This document shows positions 21,560 through 32,154 of a DNA stretch of 64,000 bases, piece after piece. Numbering within the stretch: the first letter of the stretch is position 1; every line of letters starts with the position of its first letter. The notes beneath the pieces were generated by a model. The model was given only the letters and a program-made list of their open reading frames with translations. It did no database searches and was not told the DNA's origin. The stretch spans positions 880,786-944,785 of the forward strand of contig JAJEKV010000065.1 of the NCBI GenBank assembly GCA_021234155.1, given 5' to 3'. This DNA is from Isoetes taiwanensis (taxonomy: Eukaryota; Streptophyta; Lycopodiopsida; Isoetales; Isoetaceae). A program made the translations under genes and the position numbers.

Positions 21560-23300
21560 ACTTATCCCTCACACCAAAGTGGTTGGGACGTCCAATTTGC
21601 TTATCCCGGAGAGCACGATAATTTACCTGCCCAAGTCTACCATCCAAGGAAGTCGCGGCTCTCCGGGATAAGCAAGTGAGGCCCGTCCACTGCAAGGGAT
21701 AAGTAAATTGGTTGCAAAATGAAAGACCCTCAGGGAAGCAATTGGGTGCCCTATTCAGTTCTGCACACAGGTATGCATTTGTGGGGACCGGTGAGGCATC
21801 TAGAAGATGTTAATATGTCAGCCACAGCCCAATTTCCGAGATGCAATAGCGGGATACTCACTCAGGCAGGCACTCAAGTTTATATTAAGAAAGTAGTCCA
21901 GCTTACCTTTGCCTCCTGTGGTGCGAGATGCCATCAACTGCTAAGATTCCTTGGTGTACAGGGGTACCCAGGCGATAGGACAATGAAGAGAGGAAGGCGC
22001 CAACAGGATGGCGACAAGCGGCCGAGAAACACAAGGCGCCAAGTGCTCGATCCGGCCAAATAAAATTTGGTTCGGGGAGTATAGTCTTGGCGATAGGATA
22101 GGGCTGAGAATGACTTTCGTGGCTAAGAAATATGAAGGCGACAGTGTTAAGCGGAGCACAAAGCCATTAGGGTGGATTTGGGGTCTCAAAATGGCCTCCT
22201 ATCAGCCATTCCACGTCATATTTCCGCTCCTTTTTTCCCATGCCACCTAGGATACCAAAATCTCATCATTCTGATTTACTTGGAATATTCTCGGGATAAG
22301 GGGATTGCGCATTCATGGCGCCATATGTATTTAATTACGTTTGGTTGTCGGACAGGTGATGCAACATGTGGCGCTTCTAAAAGCCACTTGCATTATAGCA
22401 TACACGCAACTCATGGCGGTGCCTCTTGATTTGTCGGATACCAAGCGTCGCGTGTCACCGGATTCTTGCGCTATTTTCATTTTAGAGGCCATGGCCATAC
22501 AAACTCCCCGCCTTCCACATTTCAAAATTTGAATGTGTAGGTTGAAGCTTTGTATCGAACTTTTCATTGACTGGCACGTAGCTCGCTTTATGAGTGGTTC
22601 ACATGGAGAAGTTTAGGCCCTCCATTTGAGTTACGGCGAGTCGGACTGATTTAGGCTGCATCTACGCAAGTTGGATCTTGCAAGGGCTGATTTTCCAAAA
22701 GCAGGGGCTGATTTTTTGCCTCGGCCCAAGTTCGGAGTTTTTAAGCCGGCAGCAGTTAGTCCATGTGAACCCAAAGATTAACGGGATCTTTACTTCATCC
22801 CAATACAGGCTTTCCGCCCCTACAATTCGAAATTTGAATTTGCTTAATGTATAAAAGCATGGATTGTAGGAGAATGGACTTTTCGATTTCCATGTGCACG
22901 TTGCAAATTTCAAAAACGAGGTTGAAATACGGACGTTAGAGGCTCACCTGGCGAATTGTCTTTGGGGCATAAAAATTGTACACCTTCATTTGGCCGCCGT
23001 GCGATCCCGCGCTGATATGGAAGCTCCAAATGATGTGTGGATAAGGATCCAACTGACTCACGAATATGCTCCAGTCTTCAATCGCAAAAAAGGAGGTCTA
23101 AAAAATAAGAATTTAGACCTCGACGTGTTGTGTCTTGCAGGCTCAAAAAGTGTTGACATCTGGGCAGATGGCAGTTTATATCCATTGGATCCGTTGAGTG
23201 GCAAGAAACCGTCATTTCAGGACGTTTCAAGTTTAGTCTGATTTTGTGGTGACGGTAACTCTGGCCTCCTAGGATATTGTGAGAGATTGAGAGAGGATGA
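21560..23300 (+). other. Protein-like open frames, no recognised family
   Basis: Open frames at 21719-22063, 22008-22250 and 22894-23241 have protein-like composition but unclear starts. The last begins at GTG in that frame and contains DVWIRIQLTHEYAPVF. They overlap in different frames and are not linked by convincing splice sites. They could be the end of the decayed locus to the left or unrelated repeat sequence. Confidence 0.25.
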
Positions 23301-23690
23301 AGGCATTCGGAATCGAATACAGTTCCTTGAGATGAGCTGCTTCCGATAAGGAAGGGGAAATGTCCGTGAAGATGCTAATAAATGACATTATACTTTGCAA
23401 TGTGAAGGGTTTATACATTCTTGAAGTACAAAGGTTATGGTGTTTGTGTTTAGATACCGCTAATACAAGAAGTCTTTGACTACCTTTAACAATAGATTCC
23501 TTTAAAACTCTATTGCTATTTAAATTATAGCAAAAATGAGTCTTGAAAGCCTTTAAGTAGTAGAAGAACTCTTTGACTAGTTATCCATTTGATGACCATT
23601 TTTTAAGAAAATATGATATGTGACATTCTTATATGCAAACATTCATAAAATTTATGAACATTGAAGGTCAAAGCCATCCTTGTTTAAAGA

Positions 23691-23758
23691 GGATCATATG
23701 ATGCGAAATCTTCATGCGCAGAAGTAATTGCATATAAGAAATTCGCCTGATGTGATCC
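23691..23758. repeat. 68-bp hairpin module 1
   Basis: Left arm GGATCATATGATGCGAAAT and right arm AAATTCGCCTGATGTGATCC can pair around a ~30-nt loop. The middle of the stem is diverged. Confidence 0.7.
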
Positions 23759-23916
23759 TTGCGTAAAAAAGTAAATAGAAACACAAATATTCAACTTACA
23801 ACTTAGCGTAAACAAATAGTATTTTAATAAACCAACACTTTATATACTAACACTTTACACTTTAAATAAGATATTTCTTTCTTTCCTTTTCCTTGAAAGC
23901 TATTTTTTTTCAAGAT

Positions 23917-23984
23917 GGATCACACCAAGCGAATAATACATATGCAAAAAAAAAGGGACACACTAAATTCGCATGGTGTGATCC
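23917..23984. repeat. 68-bp hairpin module 2
   Basis: GGATCACACCAAGCGAAT pairs with ATTCGCATGGTGTGATCC at 17 of 18 positions. It is followed by ctttcttatttgttgtcaaa, also found after module 3. Confidence 0.85.
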
Positions 23985-24112
23985 ACTTTCTTATTTGTTG
24001 TCAAATTAAAATTAAACACAAGTACTCATTCCTATTTGTATCTAAAATGCTTTACCACTCTTAAGTACATAAGTCATTATCCCTTTTCAAAGAGCATATT
24101 ATTTTTCAAGAA

Positions 24113-24181
24113 GGATCACACCAAGCGAATAGTACATATGCAACAAAAATGGAACACACTAAATTACTCATAGTGTGATCC
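24113..24181. repeat. 69-bp hairpin module 3
   Basis: The left arm is identical to module 2; the right arm ATTACTCATAGTGTGATCC has partly decayed. A lone left arm lies at 24303-24320. Confidence 0.75.
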
Positions 24182-24512
24182 CACTTTCTTATTTGTTGTC
24201 AAATTAAAATTAAACACAAGTACCCCTTCTCATTTAATGCTTTACCACCCCAAGTGCATAAAGTTATTAGTCCTTTTCAAAGAGCATATCTTTTTTTAAG
24301 AAGGATCACATCAAGCATCCTATTTGCATCTAAAATACTTTACCAACTCTAGTAGTACATAAAGTTATTAGCCCTTTTCAAAAAGCAAACACTTTATCAA
24401 TAAATGAGCACGTCACATATCCATACTTAACTTCAAATAAGACACATATATATTTCTTTTATTAAAAGATAATCAAAGTAATTTTACTATAGGAAGTCAT
24501 GTTTTTCCAAAA

Positions 24513-24580
24513 AGATCACACCAAGCGAATTTTGTATAAGCTAAAAGGTTGGAATATACTAAATTCGCATGGTGTGATCC
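24513..24580. repeat. 68-bp hairpin module 4
   Basis: AGATCACACCAAGCGAAT and ATTCGCATGGTGTGATCC flank a loop unrelated to that of module 2. Confidence 0.8.
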
Positions 24581-25275
24581 ACTTTCTTGTTTGTTGTCAA
24601 TAGATAATAACACCAAGTCCCTCATCAATAGTCTCCCATTTGCATATAAAATATGTATCATTCCAAGTTATATTATATTTTATGAACTTAACTTTTTCAA
24701 AGAGGGTCCCAAAGCAAAATACAAACACATAATCAATAAGCCAACACTTTACCAACAACCAAAGCTTTATTAAATAAGATTTTTATGTTATTTTATCAAA
24801 CCTAACAATGTTTCCATATGTGACACTTTGAGTTAACTGATCCAAAGGCTCATGAAAGCGACATTTTATACAATATGTCTTTGGAGCTTTTGTGTCGTGG
24901 CATTAGTAAACACCTCTAATGGAGCAAATATTTTGTAACTCATTTTTTCAACAACCCTGGATGCACGTCTTATCAAACATTTCTTCATTGCAAGGACACC
25001 ATTCTCATAAGGCTTGCACAATTCGCTTAAACGAGGTCATGGGACGACTTTCAAGCTCGGCTCCCACAATTTTACAACGTAAAACTAGATGTCCATTGCC
25101 CTGAATGTATATCTTGGAAAAGCATGTCTCTTATGTCCATATGTTAGACAACAACGATGCCAGTAATGCTTTTCCCTAGTCCCAAATCCCCGACATCTGA
25201 TAAATATAGCCCAAAGAAAAATATTTGATTCAGTGAGTGAATATAAATCAAGAAGAGGGAAGAAAAAAGAAGCAA

Positions 25276-25343
25276 GGATCACATGACGCGAAATCTCACT
25301 ACACATTTACAAAGTGCATATGCATTTTCGCATGGTGTGATCC
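25276..25343. repeat. 68-bp hairpin module 5
   Basis: GGATCACATGACGCGAAAT and ATTTTCGCATGGTGTGATCC; the same total length as the others, 700 bp further on. Between and around modules, 23300-26800 is AT-rich with no gene I can support. Confidence 0.8.
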
Positions 25344-26809
25344 ATGTATTATTGAGGGTGCAAATTTGCAAATATCCTCCTCTTCAAACCCCTTCCCCCC
25401 CTCCCTTCCCTTTTTTTTTTTTGCAATATACTATCCATAGCATTTATTTTGAACCTATAGTTCTACCTATTCATTGTGTATGAATGTCGCTCCGGCGATG
25501 TAACTCCATAGTCATCCTTCGTTAAGGATAGCATTCTCACCCACAAGCCTATGGATAGATATCCTTCCACCGTCATGCCTTTATTGTTTTGTAAGTGATG
25601 AACCTGAGAAGCAATGTAGGAGTACTAGGAGCAATGATGGATGCAATTAGAGATCTGGTCGGTCGTTGAATTGTAAGAATGAATGGCGGAGCACACGATG
25701 AATGGGAAGAGTCGAAAAGTAGGAAAACTTCAGAATGAAAATTTGGGTAGTAAAAACATGGCATGTAACGTGACGTTTGCTTGTCCACACATCGTCTCGC
25801 CATTGTTGCTTAACTCTATGCTCGCCCATAAAAACACTGACACTATTGAAGACTTGGATTCCAAATGAAGAAAGGCGGAGAGGATGCACGAAGCGGCGCT
25901 AATGTGAACAATAGAAATCTTGGTGCCAAAATTTGAAAAGGTGGTTGGTGCATGTGGGCATGTGCACAGTAGGCGGGAAAAGTAGCCATTATTTTGGTCC
26001 GCGATACGATTTTCGAAAAATGCGGGCCATTAATGTGGTTGCAATGAATGCACAAACGTCCTATGAAATTTCGCCATGTGGATGCCAAGTAAGCCTGCTC
26101 CTCTTTCTACTTGCCAACTAATACTGACTTTGGAAAAAAATGCGCAAACATCATTGGTCGCGAGAAACATGACGTGGAATTCTGGCATCCAAGATAAGGG
26201 CCATTTTCAGACCCCAAATCCGCCCTAATGGCCAAAGAAGCACAGAACTTTCTAAAACTGCAGTCGAGGAGAATGAGGGGCTTTTAAAGGGTTATGGACC
26301 TTTCATGACGCGAAGACAAGTGTCGTGCATGTAAGAGTTTGGCCTTTTGAAATAAAAATGGACCGTTGATGGGTTCGAGCGTGAGGAATTAATTGTGGAC
26401 CTGAATAATAAGTGCACGGAGATTTTGAATTTCAAATCCGTCATTTAAAGCCCGGCCAAAATTAATTTGAGTCATGCATGTCGCCGACGTGCTTTTAGGC
26501 GGAATTTGTGTTTAAAAAGTTCGGGCGGACATATTACTTGAAACTAGGTGGGACATTTAACTTTCAAAATAGGGGAAATTACATTCAAATTTTGGGGGAA
26601 TTCTGTTTAAATGTAAATGCGCTTCAAACCTGTTGTTTTTCTGGCAGTGCTTTGTTTGGCTACTATCTTTTCTGCAAGACGCAAACATCTTCGTGATTCA
26701 TACTCATGGCCACGAGATCTCCAAAGGTTTGTCTTTGCTCCACGGTTAAATTCGCCATACCTCGATGTGTAATTTCTTTGCAAATGTGATCACGAAGGGA
26801 TGTAATCAT

Positions 26810-26925
26810 TCACGCCTTTCCATTGACGGTTTGTTCATTCGCACCTCTTCAAACGCGCTGTTCATTCACACCTTTCCATTCACGCCTCTTCATTCACACC
26901 CTTCTTCATTCCGCCTTCGATGGCT
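26810..26925. repeat. ~13-bp minisatellite
   Basis: Units resembling TTCATTCACACC and TTCCATTCACGCC alternate about eight times. Confidence 0.7.
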
Positions 26926-27199
26926 TTGTTGATTTACTCCTCATCATTCACACGGGTTTCTTTGTCACATTTACATAAACTCTAAGTTTCGATGCAGTCC
27001 GTCCTTTTCCTCAAATTGGTGTGCAGGAATTGTGTGCCTGCTATTTTCTCCATTAACCCAAGAACTACCCTGATAAGTCCACCCTTATTTGAAGTCAGGC
27101 CCTTCCAATGCTCGATTGTATTTGTTTTGGTAGCTCAATGATAAATTCCAGTTAGGTGTGCAGTCCAACCCTCCCCCTTTCAATCGAAGGGGGTTCTTT

Positions 27200-27716
27200 T
27201 AGTGTTTTCTCTTGGTGACAGCTAAATTGGGCGGGCGCCAAGTCTCTGCCTACTTCACAGATCTTTTACCACCACGAACAAATTGGAAGCTTCAATTTGT
27301 CTTGATATGGCCTTGTCGAGGCGAGAACCTTCTTTTGTACCCATTGTGAGACTGACTGCATCAATACTACCTTTATATAAGCGCCTCATTTGGTTCAAAT
27401 TGGGCGGCCGCCCAATTTGAACCGAATGAGGCGCTTATATAAGGGTAGTATTGATGCCCAATTTGCAACAAGGGGACAAATTGGGCGGGCGCCGGTGATT
27501 GTCCCTTTGTGAAAGATGACGGAATAGTTGAAACCGGCCGGGTGGGCTAACTGTATCTCGAATGTGTTTTCTCTTGGTGCTAAATTAAATTGGGCGCCCG
27601 AGTCCCTGCCTACTTTACAGCTCTTCTACCACCACGAACAAATTGGGGGCCCAATTTGTCTTGTGGATATGGCTTTGTCAGGGGTGAGAACCTTCTTTGG
27701 TGTCCATTGTGAGACT
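27200..27716. repeat. Direct duplication of a ~155-bp palindrome-bearing block
   Basis: 27200-27356 and 27556-27716 share gtgttttctcttggtg, ctgcctactt, accaccacgaacaaattgg and ccattgtgagact in the same order. Both include truncated 22-bp palindromes (27224-27240, 27587-27600). Further partial copies lie at 27478-27493 and 27768-27788. Confidence 0.8.
27358..27457. repeat. 100-bp near-perfect palindrome without spacer
   Basis: Arms of 50 bp (27358-27407 and 27408-27457) match at 48 positions and meet at a central AAATTGGGCG GCCGCCCAATTT-type core with no asymmetric dinucleotide. The outer arms contain TATATAAG. Confidence 0.93.
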
Positions 27717-27869
27717 TTGCATCCAATGCCAACCTTATACAAGGGGAATCTAAAGACCTCATATGTAAAAGGGCACCCGCCCAATTTCATTGTCCTTGTA
27801 ACCATTGAATGGGAATCCCCGGGTCATTTGCATTGCTTTCTCGTCTTCCTTACTCGATTTTTAACACTC

Positions 27870-28360
27870 TTTGAAATCCTTGTGCGGGGTTGTGTATCTC
27901 TTCCTTAATGAACATCTAGTAGCAAAGGGAGTTGTGGGGCAAATGACACAATGCCACTTCAAGGAGATATCGAATGGACTAGTGAGCGTAGGTGTGGAGG
28001 AAGTGTTCGAAGGCCACCATACCCTTCCTTGGCCAACTCCAGATGCAACCACAATAGCAGAAGCCAGGGGCTCATTCGTTCTCTGGAGAAGTGAAGATGC
28101 TCGTGAGTCGATACGCTAATGGCGTCCCGGCAAAAAAAGACGGACGAGAGGTGGGGAAGGAGACACACAACCTGACAAGATATACCCTTCTTGAAAAGGA
28201 TTGTGAGATATGGCACTCATGCGACTCCATTATCGCCGGAAAGGGATTCATATCTTTCACTGGCCCCGATGATGCAGTTTGTGACCAGTTTCTGGGTTTC
28301 AAGTTTGTGGGAGTATCTGTAACTGAAGGTTTCCCTTCCCTTTCTGATGTGAACATCCTT
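27870..28360 (+). pseudogene. DUF8039-like transposon-associated protein fragment
   Basis: The frame at 27871-28119 reads HLVAKGVVGQMTQCHFKE and then GHHTLPWPTPDATTIAEARG followed by SFVLWRSED. This resembles the LPxP...T..EA.G..V.WP ending of DUF8039, a domain that accompanies CACTA/En-Spm transposase genes in plants. A second, overlapping frame (28091-28414) has a related pattern (AGKGFISFTGPDD, QFLGFKFVGVSV). The region probably derives from a CACTA-type gene, but no TNP2 transposase core or CACTA ends were seen. Confidence 0.35.
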
Positions 28361-28370
28361 ATGCATAGCC

Positions 28371-31300
28371 TTTGGACTACGCTGCCTTGCAGGAGTTCGA
28401 TCCCAAGTGTTTAGGCATGCCTATTTATCAGACCAAAATCAAGTTGCACCAAGTAGATCCTCCTCACTCTGATTTTGTTAAGTTTTTGTGGAAAATGTTT
28501 TTGGCTTCAAATGCGCAAATTGACTCGTCAGATATTTTGTACCACCACATGCATGATAAACTCACCCGTCTCAGGCAACGCAAAGCTGGCATTGCCCTTA
28601 CTTCTGCCATAGAGGGCCATTTTGCTACATATTCTAAACGAGGTGCACCCTGGACTACCACAGTCGTCGGATCTGTCAATCCGGCGGGCATCATATGTTG
28701 GAGCCTCCGGACATCTCTCGTTTCGATTATGCTCAATTATGATTGGGGACGCCTATGATTTTAAGATGTCGAATACGAGTTTGCCTAAGGTTTTGATGGT
28801 ATATCGAGCCTCTATACAGTTTCGCTTAAGCTTTTAGAATATGAAATCTGGGGATCGAACCTCTACCAAAATAACTCAATGTCCTAATAAGACTACTTTA
28901 ACCAATCTAACCGGTGAGCTAATGTGACTATTTTTTATCTTAAATCTATGTTTTTTTTTATAATAACCCATTGAATTGTTTTAGGGATATGGTCTATGGG
29001 TTCAAGAATTATATCTATATCAAATCCCCTCGAACCCCTTTTATTTTGCTACATATTCTAAAGCGAGGTGCACCACGGACTACCACAATCGTCGGATCAC
29101 ATCAATCCGGCGGCCCGCATGTATGTTGGAGCCTGCGGACACCTCTCGTTTCGATTATGCTCAATTATGATTGGGGACGCCTATGATTTTAAGATGTCAA
29201 TCTGTGAGTTTGCCTAAGGTTTTGATGGTATATCGAGCCTCTATCTGAGTTTAAGCAAGCTTTTAGAATATGAAATACTGGGATTGAACCTCTACCAAAA
29301 TAACTCAATGTCCTAATAAGACTACTTTAACCAATCTAACCGGTGAGCTAATGTGACTTTTTTTTTATCTTAAATCTATGTTTTTTTTTATAATAACCCA
29401 TTGAATTGTTTTAGGGATATGGTCTATGGTTTCAAGAATTATATCTATATCAAATCCCCCCGAACCCCGTTATTTTGCTACATATTCTAAACGAGGTGCA
29501 CCTGGACTACCACGGTGCGTCGGATCTGTCAATCCGGCGGCCCCATCGCTATGTTGGAGCCTCCGGACATCTCTCGTTTCGATTATGCTCAATTATGATT
29601 GGGGGCGCCTATGATTTTAAGATGTCGAATACGAGTTTGCCTAAGGTTTTGATGGTATATCGAGCCTCTATCTGGTTTCGCTTTAAGCTTTTAGAATATG
29701 AAATACGGGGATTCAAACCTCTACCAAAATAACTCAATGTCCTAATAAGACTACTTTAACCAATCTAACGGTGAGCTAATGTGACTATTTTTTATCTTAA
29801 ATCTATGTTTTTTTTTATAATAACCCATTGAATTGTTTTAGGGATATGGTCTATGGTTTCAAGAATTATATCTATATCAAATCCCCCTGGAACCCCTGTT
29901 ATTTTGCTACATATTCTAAACGAGGGGTGCACCTCTGGACTACCACATTCGCCGGATCTGTCAATCGGACGGCCGGTGCATATATGTTGGAGCCTCTGGA
30001 CATCTCTCGTTTCGATTATGCTCAATTATGATTGGGGACGCCTATGATTTTAAGATGTCGAATACGAGTTTGCCTAAGGTTTTGATGGTATATCGAGCCT
30101 CTATACGGTTTCGCTTAAGCTTTTAGAATATGAAATACGGGGATTCGAACCTCTACCAAAATAACTCAATGTCCTAATAAGACTACTTTAACCAATCTAA
30201 CCAGTGAGCTAATGTGACTATTTTTTATCTTAAATCTATGTTTTTTTTTTTTTATAATAACCCATTGAATTGTTTTAGGGATATGGTCTATGGTTTCAAG
30301 AATTATATCTATATCAAATCCCCCTGGAACCCCCTGTTATTTTGCTACATATTCTAAACGAGGTGCACTGGACTACCACGGTCGTCGGATCTGTCAAATC
30401 AAACGCCCAATATATGTTGGAGCCTCTGGACACCTCTCGTTTTCGATTATGCTCAATTATGATTGGGGACGCCTATGATTTTAAGATGTCGAATACGAGT
30501 TTGCCTAAGGTTTTGATGGTATATCGAGCTCTATATCTGATTTAAGCTTTTAGAATATGAAATACGGGGATTCGAACCTCTACCAAAATAACTCAATGTC
30601 CTAATAAGACTACTTTAACCAATCTAACCAGTGAGCTAATGTGACTATTTTTTATCTTAAATCTATGTTTTTTTTTTATAATAACCCATTGAATTGTTTT
30701 AGGGATATGGTCTATGGTTTCAAGAATTATATCTATATCAAATCCCCACAGGAACCCCTATTTATTTTGCTACATATTCTAAGCGAGGTGCACCCCGGAC
30801 TACCACGATCGTCGGATCTGTCAATCCGGCCCGGATCAGTATGTTGGAGCCTCTGGACATCTCTCGTTTCGATTATGCTCAATTATGATTGGGGACGCCT
30901 ATGATTTTAAGATGTCGAATACGAGTTTGCCTAAGGTTTTGATGGTATATCGAGCCTCTATACAGTTTCGCTTAAGCTTTTAGAATATGAAATACGGGGA
31001 TTCGAACCTCTACCAAAATAACTCAATGTCCTAATAAGACTACTTTAACCAATCTAACCAGTGAGCTAATGTGACTATTTTTTATCTTAAATCTATGTTT
31101 TTTTTTATAATAACCCATTGAATTGTTTTAGGGATATGGTCTATGGTTTCAAGAATTATATCTATATCAAATCCCCCTGGAACCCCTTTTATTTTGCTAC
31201 ATATTCTAAACGAGGTGCACCCTGGACTACCACAGTCGTCGGATCTGTCAATCCGACGGCCCAGACTGTATGTTGGAGCCTCTGGACACCTCTCGTTTCG

Positions 31301-32060
31301 ATTATGCTCAATTATGATTGGGGACGCCTATGATTTTAAGATGTCGAATAATGAAGTTTGCCTAAGGTTTTGATGGTATATCGAGCCTCTATCTGAGTTT
31401 TAAGCTTAAGCTTTTTAGAATATGAAATACGGGGATTCGAACCTCTACCAAAATAACTCAATGTCCTAATAAGACTACTTTAACCAATCTAACCAGTGAG
31501 CTAATGTGACTATTTTTTATCTTAAATCTATGTTTTTTTTTATAATAACCCATTGAATTGTTTTAGGGATATGGTCTATGGTTTCAAGAATTATATCTAT
31601 ATCAAATCCCCCTGGAACCCCCTGTTATTTTGCTACATATTCAAGCCATGATCACTCATCAACTTCAATTAGCCCACCATCTCTGAATTGACACATGCAG
31701 GTGGATTGGCAGGACAGGCTCTGACAATACTACCAGATGGAAGCCATTGAAGATGAATGTCACACTTTCCAGAGCTGCCTGGCATATGATTAGATCCGGA
31801 CACGCTATGCTCTCTTGGTCAAGCTCGGCGCATCACTACATAATACTGAGCATGGCTTTAGTGCGATCACTAGGAGCATACATTCAGAAGATAATCGATC
31901 TGAGGACTCAGATATGCCTCCAGACAACTACTTGATGAGCAAAAAATACTTGATCGTGTACATATGTATGTTTGTATAGCTTGTCAGCAGTCTTATTGCT
32001 GCCATGATTTTTCCCTCGAAAACATTTCGGGATGAGGGTTTTGATTGGGCAGTAATAAAG
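28371..32060 (+). repeat. Direct repeat copy A (split by the tandem array)
   Basis: 28371-28630 plus about 31640-32060 together correspond to 34921-35612. Shared segments include ctgccttgcaggagtt, LHQVDPPHSDFVKFL in translation, KAGIALTSAIEGHF, and non-coding sequence through ttgtcagca..cttattgctgcc. Copy A encodes a continuous frame up to the array (28372-28630). Its function is unknown. Confidence 0.75.
28631..31637 (-). repeat. Seven-unit tandem array of a ~430-bp SINE-like repeat
   Basis: Units start with ATTCTAAACGAGG (or ATTCTAAGCGAGG) at about 28631, 29054, 29484, 29913, 30351, 30776 and 31203, spaced 423-438 bp. On the minus strand each carries a tRNA-like segment with an A-box-like TTAGCTCACTGGTTAG and a B box GGTTCGAATCC. 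The units also share an A-rich run (T8-12 on plus) and the words GATTATGCTCAATTATGA and TTGCCTAAGGTTTTGATGG. The array interrupts copy A, and the 16-bp sequence attttgctacatattc lies at both its ends. The small plus-strand open frames in each unit are repeat shadows. Confidence 0.88.
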
Positions 32061-32154
32061 CACAATTTTGTTAAATTTGTACAATACCTGAATTTTGTGG
32101 ACTTTCTATGAAAATCTATGAAAACCTTGCTTCTATTACAGTTTTCTTTCATTA

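Larger units (their letters stand above)
22160..26240. repeat. Inverted repeat pair ~4 kb apart
   Basis: About 70 bp at 22160-22230 (gccattagggtggatttggg ... ccacgtcat) recurs in inverted orientation at 26165-26237. The AT-rich interval between them carries the 68-bp hairpin modules. The copies may be end regions of a larger element, but I cannot define termini or a target duplication. Confidence 0.45.

Noticed and set aside
28844-28928. tRNA gene on the minus strand in each array unit
   Set aside because: A and B boxes are present but no acceptor stem or clean anticodon stem pairs; it fits a tRNA-derived promoter only.
28631-31637. Regularly spaced repeats that could suggest a CRISPR array
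   Set aside because: The repeat unit is ~430 bp with no unique spacers, in a eukaryotic intron-bearing genome; it is a tandem SINE-like array.
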